From NCBI GenBank assembly GCA_938018155.1, contig CALIIG010000170.1, positions 1 to 18,726 on the forward strand: a DNA stretch of 18,726 bases, in the 5' to 3' direction. Position numbers and translations under genes: made by a program. The stretch's first letter is position 1, and each line of letters opens with the position of its first letter. This document shows, piece by piece, positions 1-8,438 of the stretch. The notes under the pieces are model-generated. The model was not told where the DNA came from and did no database searches. It was given only the letters and a program-made list of their open reading frames with translations. The DNA is from an uncultured Prevotella sp. (GTDB taxonomy: Bacteria; Bacteroidota; Bacteroidia; Bacteroidales; Bacteroidaceae).

Positions 1-1
1 T

Positions 2-304
2 TTTGACGTGAGTCCGAAGAGTCTTGGCTACTCGACATGCACCTACGTGGGACTTAATTTGGAGCGTGGCTCGATGTATAAAGATGTGGTAGCGCGATTG
101 GTTAACATCCCCGAGATAGTAGAATGCCACTTTACAACTGGTCCGTATACCATGTTAATTAAACTCTATGCCCGCGATAACGAGCAGCTGATGGACTTGT
201 TAAACAGCAAGATGCAAACTATCCCGGGAGTGGTTTCAACCGAAACGCTTATTTCTTTAGAGCAGAGTATCAAACGGGAGATAGTGGTAAATACCGAAGA
301 ATAA
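2..304 (+). CDS. Lrp/AsnC family transcriptional regulator, C-terminal part (5' end outside window)
   Basis: The reading frame is open from base 2 to a TAA at 302-304 and starts before the window, so only about 100 C-terminal residues are visible. The fragment matches the ligand-binding RAM domain of Lrp/AsnC regulators: a leader like 'SLGYSTCTYVGLNLERGS', then 'YKDVVARLVNIPEIVECHFTTG', 'YTMLIKLYARDNEQLMDLL' and 'IPGVVSTETLISLEQ', which is the usual beta-alpha-beta-beta-alpha-beta order. The DNA-binding HTH half is not visible. GTG at 8 lies inside the domain and is not the start. The downstream gene begins on the base after the stop codon, so the two are probably co-transcribed and translationally coupled. 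Lrp-type proteins sense amino acids, which fits the peptide-handling genes that follow. The effector cannot be told from the sequence. Confidence 0.85.
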   Translation, partial: FDVSPKSLGYSTCTYVGLNLERGSMYKDVVARLVNIPEIVECHFTTGPYTMLIKLYARDNEQLMDLLNSKMQTIPGVVSTETLISLEQSIKREIVVNTEE

Positions 305-2131
305 ATGAGTAATTTTGATATTGAAGCGCATTTAGGTAAGATTTATGCGACGTTTCCTGAAGCTCATTGCAGGCCTTTAATAGGTATAACATCCAATTTT
401 TCTGATGGCGGCGACGCGACATTGCGCGACCGTTATTATAAACAGGTAGTAAGAGCAGGGGGTACACCCGTTATCATTCCTCCGGTAGCTGATAAGGATG
501 TAATCATCAATACGCTGGAAAACATAGACGGACTGTTGCTCACAGGAGGCGCAGACATCAACCCTCTTTGGGCAGGAGAGGAGCCTTCACCACGTCTTCA
601 CGGTATCAATGCAGAACGCGACCTGCCCGAATTGCTTATTACGCACTTGGCATATAACCGCCAGATACCCATTCTGGGGATATGCAGGGGAATACAAATG
701 CTTGCAATGGCCCTGGGAGGAAAGGTAGAACAGGATATATCGGCTACAGCAAGTATTCGCCATTCGCAGGATGCCGACCGTTCGCAAGCTACGCATTCTG
801 TGACATTTCAACCCGATTCTTATCTCAACAAGATATATAAAGAGGTATCGGCAGGTAGTAATGAACGGAAGCTTTTTGTGAACAGCTTCCATCATCAGGC
901 TGTTACCGACGCAGGAAAACGCTTTCGTGTAACGGCGAAAGCACCTGACGGTACGATTGAAGCCATCGAAAGTACCGAGTTTAAACCCCTGATGGGTGTA
1001 CAGTGGCACCCGGAATGGCTGGGTGATGAAGGCTTAAAGCTGTTTACATGGCTTGTCAATGAGGCGGCCTGTTTTCAGGAAGCCAAGTGCCTTCATGACC
1101 GCATTCTGACACTTGATACCCATTGTGATACCCCGATGTTTTTCCCACAGGGCGTGCGTTTCGACCAACGCGACCCGCGAATACTGTATGATTTGCACAA
1201 GATGACGGACGGACGGCAGGACGCTGTCATCATGGCTGCCTATCTTCCACAGCCTGCAATTGGTGAGAAATTTTCGCAGACGGTGGATATTGCCGGTATT
1301 ATTAAGCATAATCCACAGCTTCAGGGACTGTCGACAAGCCTGTCGCCAACAGCCTACGCCGACCTTATTTTTGATAAGCTGGAGCAGATTGTTGCACAGA
1401 ACAGCCAATACATCAGCATAGCCCGCACGCCAGCCGACTTGTATGAAGACAAGCGAAACGGCAGGAAATCAATTATGTTCGGTATAGAGAACGGTCTTGC
1501 TCTTGGGCAGGATTTGGCTAACATTCACCACTTTGCACAGCGGGGTGTGGTGTATATCACCCTTTGTCATAACGGGGATAACGATATTTGCGACAGCAAT
1601 AAGGGTGCTTCGATGCATAATGGCGTATCATCTTTCGGTGAGAAAGTGATACAAAAGATGAACGACGAGGGAATTATGGTTGACCTTAGCCATGCTTCAG
1701 AGAAGTCGTTTTATGACGCATTGGACATCAGTCGCATGCCAATTGTATGCTCTCACAGCAATAGTCGGGAGCTTTGCGACGTGCCAAGAAACCTTACCGA
1801 CGACCAAATGCGCGCCCTTGCACGTAAGGGAGGTGTGGCCCATGTAACGCTTTATCATGGCTTTTTGCGTAAGGATGGTGAGGCTACTGTAATGGATGCG
1901 ATAGACCATTTGGAGCATGCCATCAGCATAATGGGCATTGATTATGTAGGCTTTGGAACCGATTTTGACGGCGACGGCACCGTACGCGGATGCGCTGATG
2001 CCTCAGAACTGATATGCCTTACACGACATTTGCTGAAACGTAAGTACAGCGAGCACGACCTTCGTAAGATATGGGGGGGCAACTGGCTGCGCGTAATGGC
2101 ACAGGTACAGGCTGAAAAGCTGAAGGCTTAA
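305..2131 (+). CDS. Fused class I glutamine amidotransferase (peptidase C26) / M19 membrane-type dipeptidase
   Basis: This 608-residue protein carries two enzyme domains. Residues about 24-255 form a class I glutamine amidotransferase-like hydrolase of the gamma-glutamyl-GABA hydrolase (PuuD, C26) type: 'LLTGGADI' near 79-86, nucleophile Cys127 in 'GICRGIQ', and His235/Glu237 in 'QWHPEW' complete the triad. Residues about 265-600 form a zinc dipeptidase of family M19 (renal dipeptidase type), with metal ligands His273 and Asp275 (DTHCD), Glu395 (GIENG), His463 (DLSHAS) and His484 (CSHSN), and Asp553 (GTDFDG) at the catalytic position. All expected active-site residues are present in both halves. 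No signal peptide is seen, so a cytoplasmic location is likely. A plausible job, by inference, is removing gamma-glutamyl groups and then splitting the released or related dipeptides. The ATG abuts the stop of the Lrp gene and the M28 gene follows after 26 bp. Confidence 0.88.
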   Translation: MSNFDIEAHLGKIYATFPEAHCRPLIGITSNFSDGGDATLRDRYYKQVVRAGGTPVIIPPVADKDVIINTLENIDGLLLTGGADINPLWAGEEPSPRLHGINAERDLPELLITHLAYNRQIPILGICRGIQMLAMALGGKVEQDISATASIRHSQDADRSQATHSVTFQPDSYLNKIYKEVSAGSNERKLFVNSFHHQAVTDAGKRFRVTAKAPDGTIEAIESTEFKPLMGVQWHPEWLGDEGLKLFTWLVNEAACFQEAKCLHDRILTLDTHCDTPMFFPQGVRFDQRDPRILYDLHKMTDGRQDAVIMAAYLPQPAIGEKFSQTVDIAGIIKHNPQLQGLSTSLSPTAYADLIFDKLEQIVAQNSQYISIARTPADLYEDKRNGRKSIMFGIENGLALGQDLANIHHFAQRGVVYITLCHNGDNDICDSNKGASMHNGVSSFGEKVIQKMNDEGIMVDLSHASEKSFYDALDISRMPIVCSHSNSRELCDVPRNLTDDQMRALARKGGVAHVTLYHGFLRKDGEATVMDAIDHLEHAISIMGIDYVGFGTDFDGDGTVRGCADASELICLTRHLLKRKYSEHDLRKIWGGNWLRVMAQVQAEKLKA

Positions 2132-2157
2132 GCTCGTGGCGTATTAAAAAATATATC

Positions 2158-3189
2158 ATGAAGAAAAAGAAAATATTATTTATTGTGATAGCAATCATAG
2201 CGTGTGCGGCCGTGGCTGCCGTTGTATGGAATCCGTTTGCAGCCCCCAAGATAGACGAGACAGAGGAAGAAGAGGAGGTGCTTGCGCCTGCAGGGCCGGC
2301 GTTTAATGCCGATTCTGCCTATGCCTTTGTGAAGGCACAGTGCGACTTTGGTACGCGCGACATGAACTCAGCAGGGCATGAACGCTGTGCCAAATGGATT
2401 ATCGAGAAGTTCAAATCGTATGGTTGTGAAGTGAAAACACAGCAGGCAAACCTCAAAGGTTACGATGGAACGACGCTTCGAAGCACCAATATTATGGCCA
2501 GCTTTAACCCTAAGGCTACAACGCGTATCATGCTTTGTGCCCATTGGGATAGTAGACCTTGGGCCGACAACGACCCTGATTCAGCGAACTGGCACAAGCC
2601 TATTCTTGCGGCAAATGATGCAGCGAGCGGTGTAGCTGTCATGCTGGAGATAGCACGATTATTGGGTTCAAAGGAGAAGAAAGCGTTTATGACCGACCTC
2701 GGTGTCGATTTTGTTTGCTTCGATGCAGAGGATTGGGGGACACCGCAATGGAGCAAAACGCCCGACGACGGCTCTTCATGGGCGTTGGGTGCACAGTATT
2801 TTGCTGCCAACCTGCCACAGGGATATGCTCCCCGTTACGGCATTTTGTTAGACATGGTAGGCGGGCAGGGTGCTAAGTTTTACCAGGAAGGCATGTCTAA
2901 ACAGTATGCTCCTGATATTGTGAAAAAGGTGTGGAGGGCAGCCCGTCAGGCTGGTTACGGGTCGTATTTCCCCAAGAGTAACGGCGGAATGATTACGGAC
3001 GACCATATCCCTGTTAACCAAACGGCCAATATTCCATGTATCGATATTATTCCTTATTACCCGCAATGTCAGCAAAGCAGCTTCGGACCAACGTGGCATA
3101 CACTGGCTGATAACATGGAGCATATTGATAAAAATACGCTGAAAGCTGTCGGCCAGACCTTGCTTCAAGTGCTTTTTACAGAAAGGTAA
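2158..3189 (+). CDS. M28 family glutaminyl-peptide cyclotransferase-like zinc protein, exported
   Basis: The 343-residue protein starts with four lysines and a hydrophobic stretch (about residues 5-24), then a low-complexity acidic linker (DETEEEEEV) and an M28 alpha/beta domain from about 50. Zinc and catalytic positions expected for type II glutaminyl cyclases are visible: 'AHWDSRPW' (128-135), Asp154 in 'AANDAASG', Glu191 in 'CFDAED', Asp232 in 'LLDMVGG' and His314 in 'TWHTL'. Bacteroidetes enzymes of this type are periplasmic and convert N-terminal glutamine, exposed when signal peptides are cut, to pyroglutamate. An aminopeptidase activity cannot be fully excluded from sequence. The N-terminus could be an uncleaved anchor; Cys16 after 'IIA' resembles a weak lipobox, but the hydrophobic run continues past it. 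It is the third gene of the Lrp unit, with no promoter in the 26 bp before it. Confidence 0.85.
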   Translation: MKKKKILFIVIAIIACAAVAAVVWNPFAAPKIDETEEEEEVLAPAGPAFNADSAYAFVKAQCDFGTRDMNSAGHERCAKWIIEKFKSYGCEVKTQQANLKGYDGTTLRSTNIMASFNPKATTRIMLCAHWDSRPWADNDPDSANWHKPILAANDAASGVAVMLEIARLLGSKEKKAFMTDLGVDFVCFDAEDWGTPQWSKTPDDGSSWALGAQYFAANLPQGYAPRYGILLDMVGGQGAKFYQEGMSKQYAPDIVKKVWRAARQAGYGSYFPKSNGGMITDDHIPVNQTANIPCIDIIPYYPQCQQSSFGPTWHTLADNMEHIDKNTLKAVGQTLLQVLFTER

Positions 3190-3291
3190 ACGTCAGTATG
3201 TTGAAGTTTTTTGTGCGATAAGTCGTACTTCGGGTATCAATATAATTTCGTGTTCAATAAATACTAATATTTCTTTTAGGAAATTAGTCAA

Positions 3292-3318
3292 GGGTGCAAT
3301 AGTAAAAAGAATGCACCC
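3292..3318 (+). terminator. Hairpin, possible terminator of the Lrp-M28 unit
   Basis: A perfect 7 bp stem GGGTGCA/TGCACCC with a 13-base loop lies in the 198 bp between the M28 gene and the next start codon. The bases after it (CTGCTTGAGCTTTATA) are not a clean T-run, so termination is uncertain. It sits immediately upstream of the -33 region of the next promoter and could instead be an operator. Confidence 0.4.
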
Positions 3319-3322
3319 CTGC

Positions 3323-3356
3323 TTGAGCTTTATATAGATTCTTTTTGTTATCTTTG
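3323..3356 (+). promoter_or_regulatory. Bacteroidetes-type promoter for the VapE-like gene and mutS
   Basis: TATCTTTG at 3349-3356 matches the Bacteroidetes -7 consensus TAnnTTTG exactly. A TTG at 3323-3325 lies 23 bp upstream as a possible -33 element, at the long end of the usual spacing. Transcription would start near 3361-3363, leaving a leader of about 25 bases before the ATG at 3388. Confidence 0.6.
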
Positions 3357-3387
3357 CAAGTAATAATTGTGTAAAGACAGCAAAACA

Positions 3388-4617
3388 ATGGACGCCTTGT
3401 CGTATCTTGAAAGCCGATGCAGCCTGCGTCGTAATGTATTAACCGGTGAGATTAGCTATGCACCGCACCGTTCAAATGGTTATAAGCCTTTGTCAAAAGA
3501 GGGTATCAACACGCTCATTCTGGAAGCAGGACGCGACGGTGTAGCCTTAACCGAAACACTGATAAACCGTTATGTAAATTCAACGCTTGTGGAACGGTGG
3601 AACCCTGCCGAAGCATGGTTGTCGACACTTGGCGAGTGGGACGGTGAGGACCACGTGTATAATCTCTCCCAGCGCATCATTACATCGAACCCAGACTGGG
3701 GAAAACGCTTCCACAAATGGATGCTTCAGATGGTGGCCCGCTGGTGTGGATGCGAGGTAAAACAGCGCGATGTAATGATGCCTGTGCTCGTGGGGCAGTT
3801 CGGATTTGGCAAGACAACCTTCTGCAGTTTGCTGTTGCCACCCGAACTTCGTAATTATTATTCGGGGTCTGTACACTTAAAGTCCTCGGCCGAAGTGCAG
3901 GATTTAGTAAGCGGTAACCTGCTAATCAACATGGATGAGTTTTATCAGGACAATACCGAACAACGCTATCTGGCACGCTATCTCTTTTCAAGAAGTACGC
4001 CCGTCTTTCGCCAACCCTATGGCGTTACTTTAGAACCACGACGCAATTATGCTGCCCTGATAGCCACAACAGGCAATCTTCATCCCATGACTGATGCAGC
4101 AGGAGCTGCCCACCTTTTTTGTGTAGAGGTGGAACGACCTGTTGATTTAAATACTCCCATACCTTATGAGCAACTCTATGCCCAGCTGAAGGCCGAGCTT
4201 GACACAGGTGTTGACTTTGCGCTTACCGAAGAAGAGCGCGAAGCCATGGCCGTGCAGAACTCTCCTTTTCAGGAGGCCGACAACCTGGTTAAGATGGTGA
4301 GGCTGCTCTATGCTTCGCCTGCGAAGGGGAAAAAAGCCAGGGCGGTTTACATTGATACGATTATAGACCGACTGATGCAGGAGTATCCTTATTGGACTCC
4401 GGGCAAGCATGTCAACCAGGATGTGGGCTTTGCCTTACAGGAAGCCGGCTTTACACGCAGCCGTATACACGGGCGTTCGGCCTACCGCATTGTGCCACGT
4501 GACCCGCGTCGCTTTGATTTTGTGGAAGAAGCACCCGCACAAGAGCAGACGACGTTTGACAATAACCCGCTGGCCAAGGCTTTACTTTCAGGATTAGGCG
4601 GACTGGTTAAGAAATAA
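3388..4617 (+). CDS. VapE/VirE-like P-loop ATPase with DUF3874-type C-terminus
   Basis: The 409-residue protein resembles the ATPase/helicase half of virulence-associated protein E (VapE) proteins, common in Bacteroidales. An N-terminal segment (about 1-65) precedes the core, with 'WNPAEAWL' near 71 and 'WDGEDHV' near 84. Walker A is 'GQFGFGKTT' (Lys142) and Walker B 'LLINMDEF' (Asp183/Glu184). The C-terminal 90 or so residues ('YPYWTPGKHVNQDVGFALQE', 'GRSAYRIVPR') look like the winged-helix-like DUF3874 segment. Many family members carry a primase-like or BT4734-type N-terminal domain of a few hundred residues; that is absent here. An in-frame TTG at 3367 would add seven residues, but ATG 3388 is preferred because it fits the leader after the -7 box. 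Its substrate is unknown. mutS follows 30 bp later on the same strand, so a shared transcript is likely. Such genes are often phage- or element-derived, but no integrase or other mobile gene is visible here. Confidence 0.8.
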   Translation: MDALSYLESRCSLRRNVLTGEISYAPHRSNGYKPLSKEGINTLILEAGRDGVALTETLINRYVNSTLVERWNPAEAWLSTLGEWDGEDHVYNLSQRIITSNPDWGKRFHKWMLQMVARWCGCEVKQRDVMMPVLVGQFGFGKTTFCSLLLPPELRNYYSGSVHLKSSAEVQDLVSGNLLINMDEFYQDNTEQRYLARYLFSRSTPVFRQPYGVTLEPRRNYAALIATTGNLHPMTDAAGAAHLFCVEVERPVDLNTPIPYEQLYAQLKAELDTGVDFALTEEEREAMAVQNSPFQEADNLVKMVRLLYASPAKGKKARAVYIDTIIDRLMQEYPYWTPGKHVNQDVGFALQEAGFTRSRIHGRSAYRIVPRDPRRFDFVEEAPAQEQTTFDNNPLAKALLSGLGGLVKK

Positions 4618-4632
4618 ACAACGATTAAAACG

Positions 4633-4640
4633 AAAGGAAA
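4633..4640 (+). promoter_or_regulatory. Shine-Dalgarno-like ribosome binding site of mutS
   Basis: AAAGGAAA ends 7 bases before the mutS ATG at 4648. It is notable only because most genes in this window, as usual in Bacteroidetes, have no such purine motif. Confidence 0.45.
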
Positions 4641-4647
4641 TACTGAT

Positions 4648-7317
4648 ATGGCGAAAGACGATAAAGGTCTTACTCCTATGATGAAACAGTTCTTCTCGAT
4701 GAAGGCTAAGCACCCCGATGCGTTGATGCTGTTTCGTTGTGGCGACTTCTATGAGACGTATTGTGACGACGCTATTGATGCTGCACGCATCCTCGGGATA
4801 ACGCTAACACGGCGTAATAATAGCGGTTCGGGCGACCGAATAGACATGGCAGGTTTCCCCCATCATGCGTTAGACACCTACCTTCCCAAGCTTATCCGTG
4901 CAGGAAAACGTGTAGCTATCTGCGACCAGCTTGAAGATCCGAAGAAGAAGCGCGCCATGATTAAGGGCAAAAAAGGATTGAGCGAGATGGACAAGATGGT
5001 GAAACGCGGCATTACGGAGCTTGTAACACCGGGTGTTGCCATGAGTGATAACGTGCTCAACTATAAGGAAAACAACTTCCTTGCTGCCGTACATTTCGGC
5101 AAATCGTCGTGTGGTGTGAGCTTCCTTGACATATCAACGGGCGAGTTTCTCACCGGACAGGGTACGTATGACTATGTGGAAAAGCTCATCGGCAGCTTCT
5201 CACCGAAGGAAGTTCTTTTCGATAAGACCCGCAAGCAAGACTTTGATCGCTACTTCGGAACAAAGATATGCGTGTTCGAACTCGACGACTGGGTATTTAC
5301 AGAACAGAATGCACGCCAAAAGTTGCTGAAACATTTCGGTACCAAATCGCTTAAAGGCTTTGGCATTGAACATCTCAAAGACGGCATCATTGCTTCGGGA
5401 GCTATTATGCAATACCTCGAAATGACGCAGCATACCAACCTGAATCATATCACCTCGCTGAAGCGTCTGGAGGAAGAACGCTTTGTGCGTCTCGACAGGT
5501 TTACGGTGCGTTCGCTCGAGCTTTTGCAGCCCATGCAGGAGGATGGCAAGTCATTGCTTGATGTGGTTGACCGCACAGTTACGCCGATGGGTGGCCGTAT
5601 GCTTCGCCGGTGGCTGGTTTTTCCACTGAAGGATACGAAGTTGATAGAGGACCGTCTGGATGTAGTAGAATACTTTTTTAAGAAGCCCGACTTCCGTCGT
5701 GTGGTTGATGAGCAGCTTCATCATGTTGGCGACCTCGAGCGAATTATCTCAAAAGTAGCTGTCGGCAGGGTGAGTCCGCGCGAAGTGGTGCAGCTAAAGA
5801 ATGCGCTTAAAGCCGTACAACCTATTAAAACGGCGTGCCTTTATACCGATAACGACAGCCTGAAACGCATCGGCGAACAGCTGAATTTGTGTGAGAGCCT
5901 GCGCGAAAGGATAGAGAAGGAGATTCAACCCGACCCGCCTTTGCAGATAAACAAGGGCGGCGTTATTGCTGATGGATTTAATCCTGAGCTTGACGAACTG
6001 CGGTCAATCTCACGCAATAGCAAAGACTATCTGATGCAAATTCAGCAGCGCGAAATCGAAGAGACGGGTATCAGCTCGCTGAAAGTAGGGTTCAATAACG
6101 TGTTTGGCTATTACCTTGAGGTACGCAACACGTTTAAAGATAAGGTGCCTGAAACTTGGATTCGCAAGCAGACACTTGCCCAGGCCGAGCGTTATATCAC
6201 GCCTGAACTAAAGGAATATGAGGAGAAAATACTTGGAGCTGATGAGAAAATACTCGAAACCGAGTCGCGACTGTTCTCCGAACTGATTGTTTCCATGCAG
6301 GAATTTATCCCCCAGATACAAATTAACGCCAATATTTTAGCGCGTATCGACTGCCTTTTAGGATTCGAAAAGGTGTCGGAAGATAACCTGTATGTGCGTC
6401 CCGTTGTTGACGACAGCGATGTCATTGACATCAGTCAGGGCCGCCATCCGGTTATAGAAACCCAGATGCCGCTGGGCGAACGTTATGTGCCTAACGATGT
6501 ATATCTTGACACAGAAAAGCAGCAAATCATGATGATTACGGGTCCGAATATGGCCGGCAAGTCCGCTCTGTTGCGACAAACAGCCTTAATTGTGCTACTC
6601 TCCCAAGTGGGATGTTTTGTGCCCGCAGAGCGTGCAAGAATAGGCTTGGTGGACAAAATCTTCACTCGTGTGGGTGCCAGCGACAACCTTTCGTTGGGTG
6701 AATCGACCTTTATGGTGGAAATGACGGAGGCTGCCGACATCCTGAACAATGTGTCTCCACGCTCTCTTGTGCTCTTCGATGAGCTGGGACGTGGTACCAG
6801 TACTTACGATGGCATATCCATTGCATGGGCTATTGTTGAATACCTGCACGAACATCAGTCGAGCCGTGCGCGCACACTCTTTGCCACCCACTATCACGAA
6901 CTGAACGAAATGGAGAAACATTTCCCGCGCATTAAGAACTTTAACGTGTCGGTAAAAGAGCTGGATGGCAAGGTTATTTTTATGCGTAAGCTCGTCGCCG
7001 GCGGTTCAGAGCACTCGTTTGGTATACATGTTGCCGACATAGCAGGCATGCCAAAGAGCATCGTAAAGCGCGCCGAGGAGGTGCTAAAACAGTTGGAAAC
7101 CGACAACGCCGAAGTGGGATCGGCAGGCCGTCCCAAGGTACAGAACATAGGAAAAGACCGCGACGGCGTGCAGCTTAGCATCTTTCAGCTCGACGACCCC
7201 GTACTTTCGCAGGTGCGTGATGAGATAATAGGTCTCGACATTAATAACTTAACGCCCATGGAAGCACTCAACAAGCTGAGCGATATTAAGAAGATTGTTA
7301 CGGGGAAAAGCCATTAA
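4648..7317 (+). CDS. mutS: DNA mismatch repair protein MutS
   Basis: This 889-residue protein is a full-length MutS1. The mismatch-binding Phe-X-Glu motif is in 'CGDFYETY' (Phe34, Glu36). Connector, lever and clamp domains occupy roughly 130-590. The ABC-type ATPase contains Walker A 'GPNMAGKS' at 632-639, the 'STFMVEM' segment, Walker B '[12 protein letters not shown]' with Asp711/Glu712, and the 'ATHYHE' switch at 746-751. Near the C-terminus 'QLSIF' at 842-846 matches the consensus for binding the beta sliding clamp. It recognises base mismatches and small loops in newly replicated DNA and recruits MutL. No mutL is in the window. The gene is probably read from the promoter before the VapE-like gene, since only 30 bp separate them and that gap has no TAnnTTTG box. 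Confidence 0.98.
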   Translation: MAKDDKGLTPMMKQFFSMKAKHPDALMLFRCGDFYETYCDDAIDAARILGITLTRRNNSGSGDRIDMAGFPHHALDTYLPKLIRAGKRVAICDQLEDPKKKRAMIKGKKGLSEMDKMVKRGITELVTPGVAMSDNVLNYKENNFLAAVHFGKSSCGVSFLDISTGEFLTGQGTYDYVEKLIGSFSPKEVLFDKTRKQDFDRYFGTKICVFELDDWVFTEQNARQKLLKHFGTKSLKGFGIEHLKDGIIASGAIMQYLEMTQHTNLNHITSLKRLEEERFVRLDRFTVRSLELLQPMQEDGKSLLDVVDRTVTPMGGRMLRRWLVFPLKDTKLIEDRLDVVEYFFKKPDFRRVVDEQLHHVGDLERIISKVAVGRVSPREVVQLKNALKAVQPIKTACLYTDNDSLKRIGEQLNLCESLRERIEKEIQPDPPLQINKGGVIADGFNPELDELRSISRNSKDYLMQIQQREIEETGISSLKVGFNNVFGYYLEVRNTFKDKVPETWIRKQTLAQAERYITPELKEYEEKILGADEKILETESRLFSELIVSMQEFIPQIQINANILARIDCLLGFEKVSEDNLYVRPVVDDSDVIDISQGRHPVIETQMPLGERYVPNDVYLDTEKQQIMMITGPNMAGKSALLRQTALIVLLSQVGCFVPAERARIGLVDKIFTRVGASDNLSLGESTFMVEMTEAADILNNVSPRSLVLFDELGRGTSTYDGISIAWAIVEYLHEHQSSRARTLFATHYHELNEMEKHFPRIKNFNVSVKELDGKVIFMRKLVAGGSEHSFGIHVADIAGMPKSIVKRAEEVLKQLETDNAEVGSAGRPKVQNIGKDRDGVQLSIFQLDDPVLSQVRDEIIGLDINNLTPMEALNKLSDIKKIVTGKSH

Positions 7318-7360
7318 TCAAACTGTCGTAAAACGAATAGGGCAGAGGCTTTATAAAATA

Positions 7361-7398
7361 AAGAGCCATGCTTGACATTGATGTCGGGCATGGCTCTT
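7361..7398. terminator. Long hairpin between convergent mutS and lgt, best read as lgt terminator
   Basis: AAGAGCCATGC (7361-7371) pairs perfectly with GCATGGCTCTT (7388-7398). Inside, two T.G wobbles and GACA/TGTC extend the stem to about 17 pairs around a TTGA loop. On the minus strand it is followed by TATTTTATAAAG, which fits Rho-independent termination of lgt. On the plus strand the following bases are less T-rich. Confidence 0.75.
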
Positions 7399-7413
7399 GC
7401 TATTTTCGGTATG

Positions 7414-7455
7414 GGTGTTTTACGATAAGAGATGTAAAACACCTTTATTTTATTT
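7414..7455 (+). terminator. Rho-independent terminator of mutS
   Basis: GGTGTTTTAC (7414-7423) and GTAAAACACC (7434-7443) form a perfect 10 bp stem with a 10-base loop, followed directly by TTTATTTTATTT. This is the best forward terminator after mutS, about 100 bp beyond its stop codon. Confidence 0.75.
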
Positions 7456-7458
7456 GTT

Positions 7459-7495
7459 GATTCTTATGATGCTGATGAATCAGAGCTTAAGAATC
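7459..7495. repeat. Third hairpin in the mutS/lgt spacer
   Basis: GATTCTTA (7459-7466) pairs with TAAGAATC (7488-7495), and CTGAT/ATCAG (7472-7476, 7479-7483) can pair inside it. There is no T-run on either side that makes it a standard terminator. It could stabilise the 3' end of the lgt transcript. Confidence 0.5.
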
Positions 7496-7521
7496 TTATT
7501 ATTCTGACGTTGTCAGGGTCT

Positions 7522-8400
7522 TTATTTTTTCTTCTTCTGGTCTTCCAAATACGTGTGTGCGCCGAGCTTTCTCTTCCATTTTCCGTCCATCATGCAGGCA
7601 ATACCGATGATAATAAACGGTATGGAGAGCAGTTGTCCCATGTCTAAAGGCATATTGGCTTCAAAGTCAACCTGTATGTCTTTGGTAAACTCGATGAAGA
7701 AACGGGCAATGAAAACCAGCGACAAACAAAGGCCAAAGAAGAACCCTGTGCCCACTTTCTCACGGTGACGGCGATATACGGCGTAGATGATACAGAAGAA
7801 AAGTGCATACGACAATGCCTCATAGAGCTGCCCGGGATGGCGTGGATACTGGTCGACACGCTCGAAAATGAACGCCCATGGCACGTCTGTCACGCGCCCG
7901 ATTATCTCTGAATTCATCAGGTTACCGAGGCGAATGAACGTAGCTGTAATGCACGAGCAGATGCCCATATTGTCTAAAACAATCCAAACCGAAAGCTTAT
8001 TGCGATAGCTGTAAATAAGGATGGCTATAATCATACCTATAACTCCGCCATGCGATGCGAGGCCCTCATATCCCACAAACTTCCACGAGCCGTCGGCCAT
8101 ATGATGGAAAGGTATCAGCATTTCGACGAAATGGTCCCATGATGACAGAAAGTAATCGGGCTGATAAAACAGGCAATGGCTCAGCCTTGCGCCAATAAGC
8201 ACACTGACAAAGATATAGATAAACAGCGGGTCGAACTTCTCATCGGGTATGCGTTGTTCCTTATAGAGGCGGCTCATCAACAGGTAACCCAGCAAAAGCC
8301 CGACGAGCCAGCACATTGAATACCAGCGGATGCCTAAGCTCCCCAAGCGGAAAATAACCTCCGATGGGTTCCAAACAATATATAATAATTGGCTAAACAT
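7522..8400 (-). CDS. lgt: Prolipoprotein diacylglyceryl transferase Lgt
   Basis: The 292-residue integral membrane protein has several hydrophobic segments (for example 29-42, 58-72, 118-131, 199-212, 218-236 and 252-268). Conserved Lgt motifs are present: 'GIRWYS' near 23-28, 'LASHGGVIG' with His117 (equivalent to the essential His103 of E. coli), 'RLGNLMNSEIIGR' (Arg157, Asn160, Asn163) and 'RHPGQLYEAL' near 187-196. The enzyme moves a diacylglyceryl group from phosphatidylglycerol to the lipobox cysteine of prolipoproteins in the inner membrane, the first step of lipoprotein maturation. A basic, lysine-rich C-terminus (DQKKKK) ends the protein. The gene lies 38 bp after ychF with no terminator between, so it is probably the second gene of that unit. 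Confidence 0.97.
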   Translation of the reverse strand: MFSQLLYIVWNPSEVIFRLGSLGIRWYSMCWLVGLLLGYLLMSRLYKEQRIPDEKFDPLFIYIFVSVLIGARLSHCLFYQPDYFLSSWDHFVEMLIPFHHMADGSWKFVGYEGLASHGGVIGMIIAILIYSYRNKLSVWIVLDNMGICSCITATFIRLGNLMNSEIIGRVTDVPWAFIFERVDQYPRHPGQLYEALSYALFFCIIYAVYRRHREKVGTGFFFGLCLSLVFIARFFIEFTKDIQVDFEANMPLDMGQLLSIPFIIIGIACMMDGKWKRKLGAHTYLEDQKKKK

Positions 8401-8438
8401 AATTTAAAACGGATATAGGGGGTGATATATTCCTGTGA

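Noticed and set aside
8..10. GTG as the start of the Lrp-type protein
   Set aside because: The frame is open upstream and the product would lack the DNA-binding half; the gene is cut by the window edge.
3367..3387. TTG start adding seven residues to the VapE-like protein
   Set aside because: It lies only about 11 bases after the -7 box and adds residues with no family similarity; ATG at 3388 is simpler.
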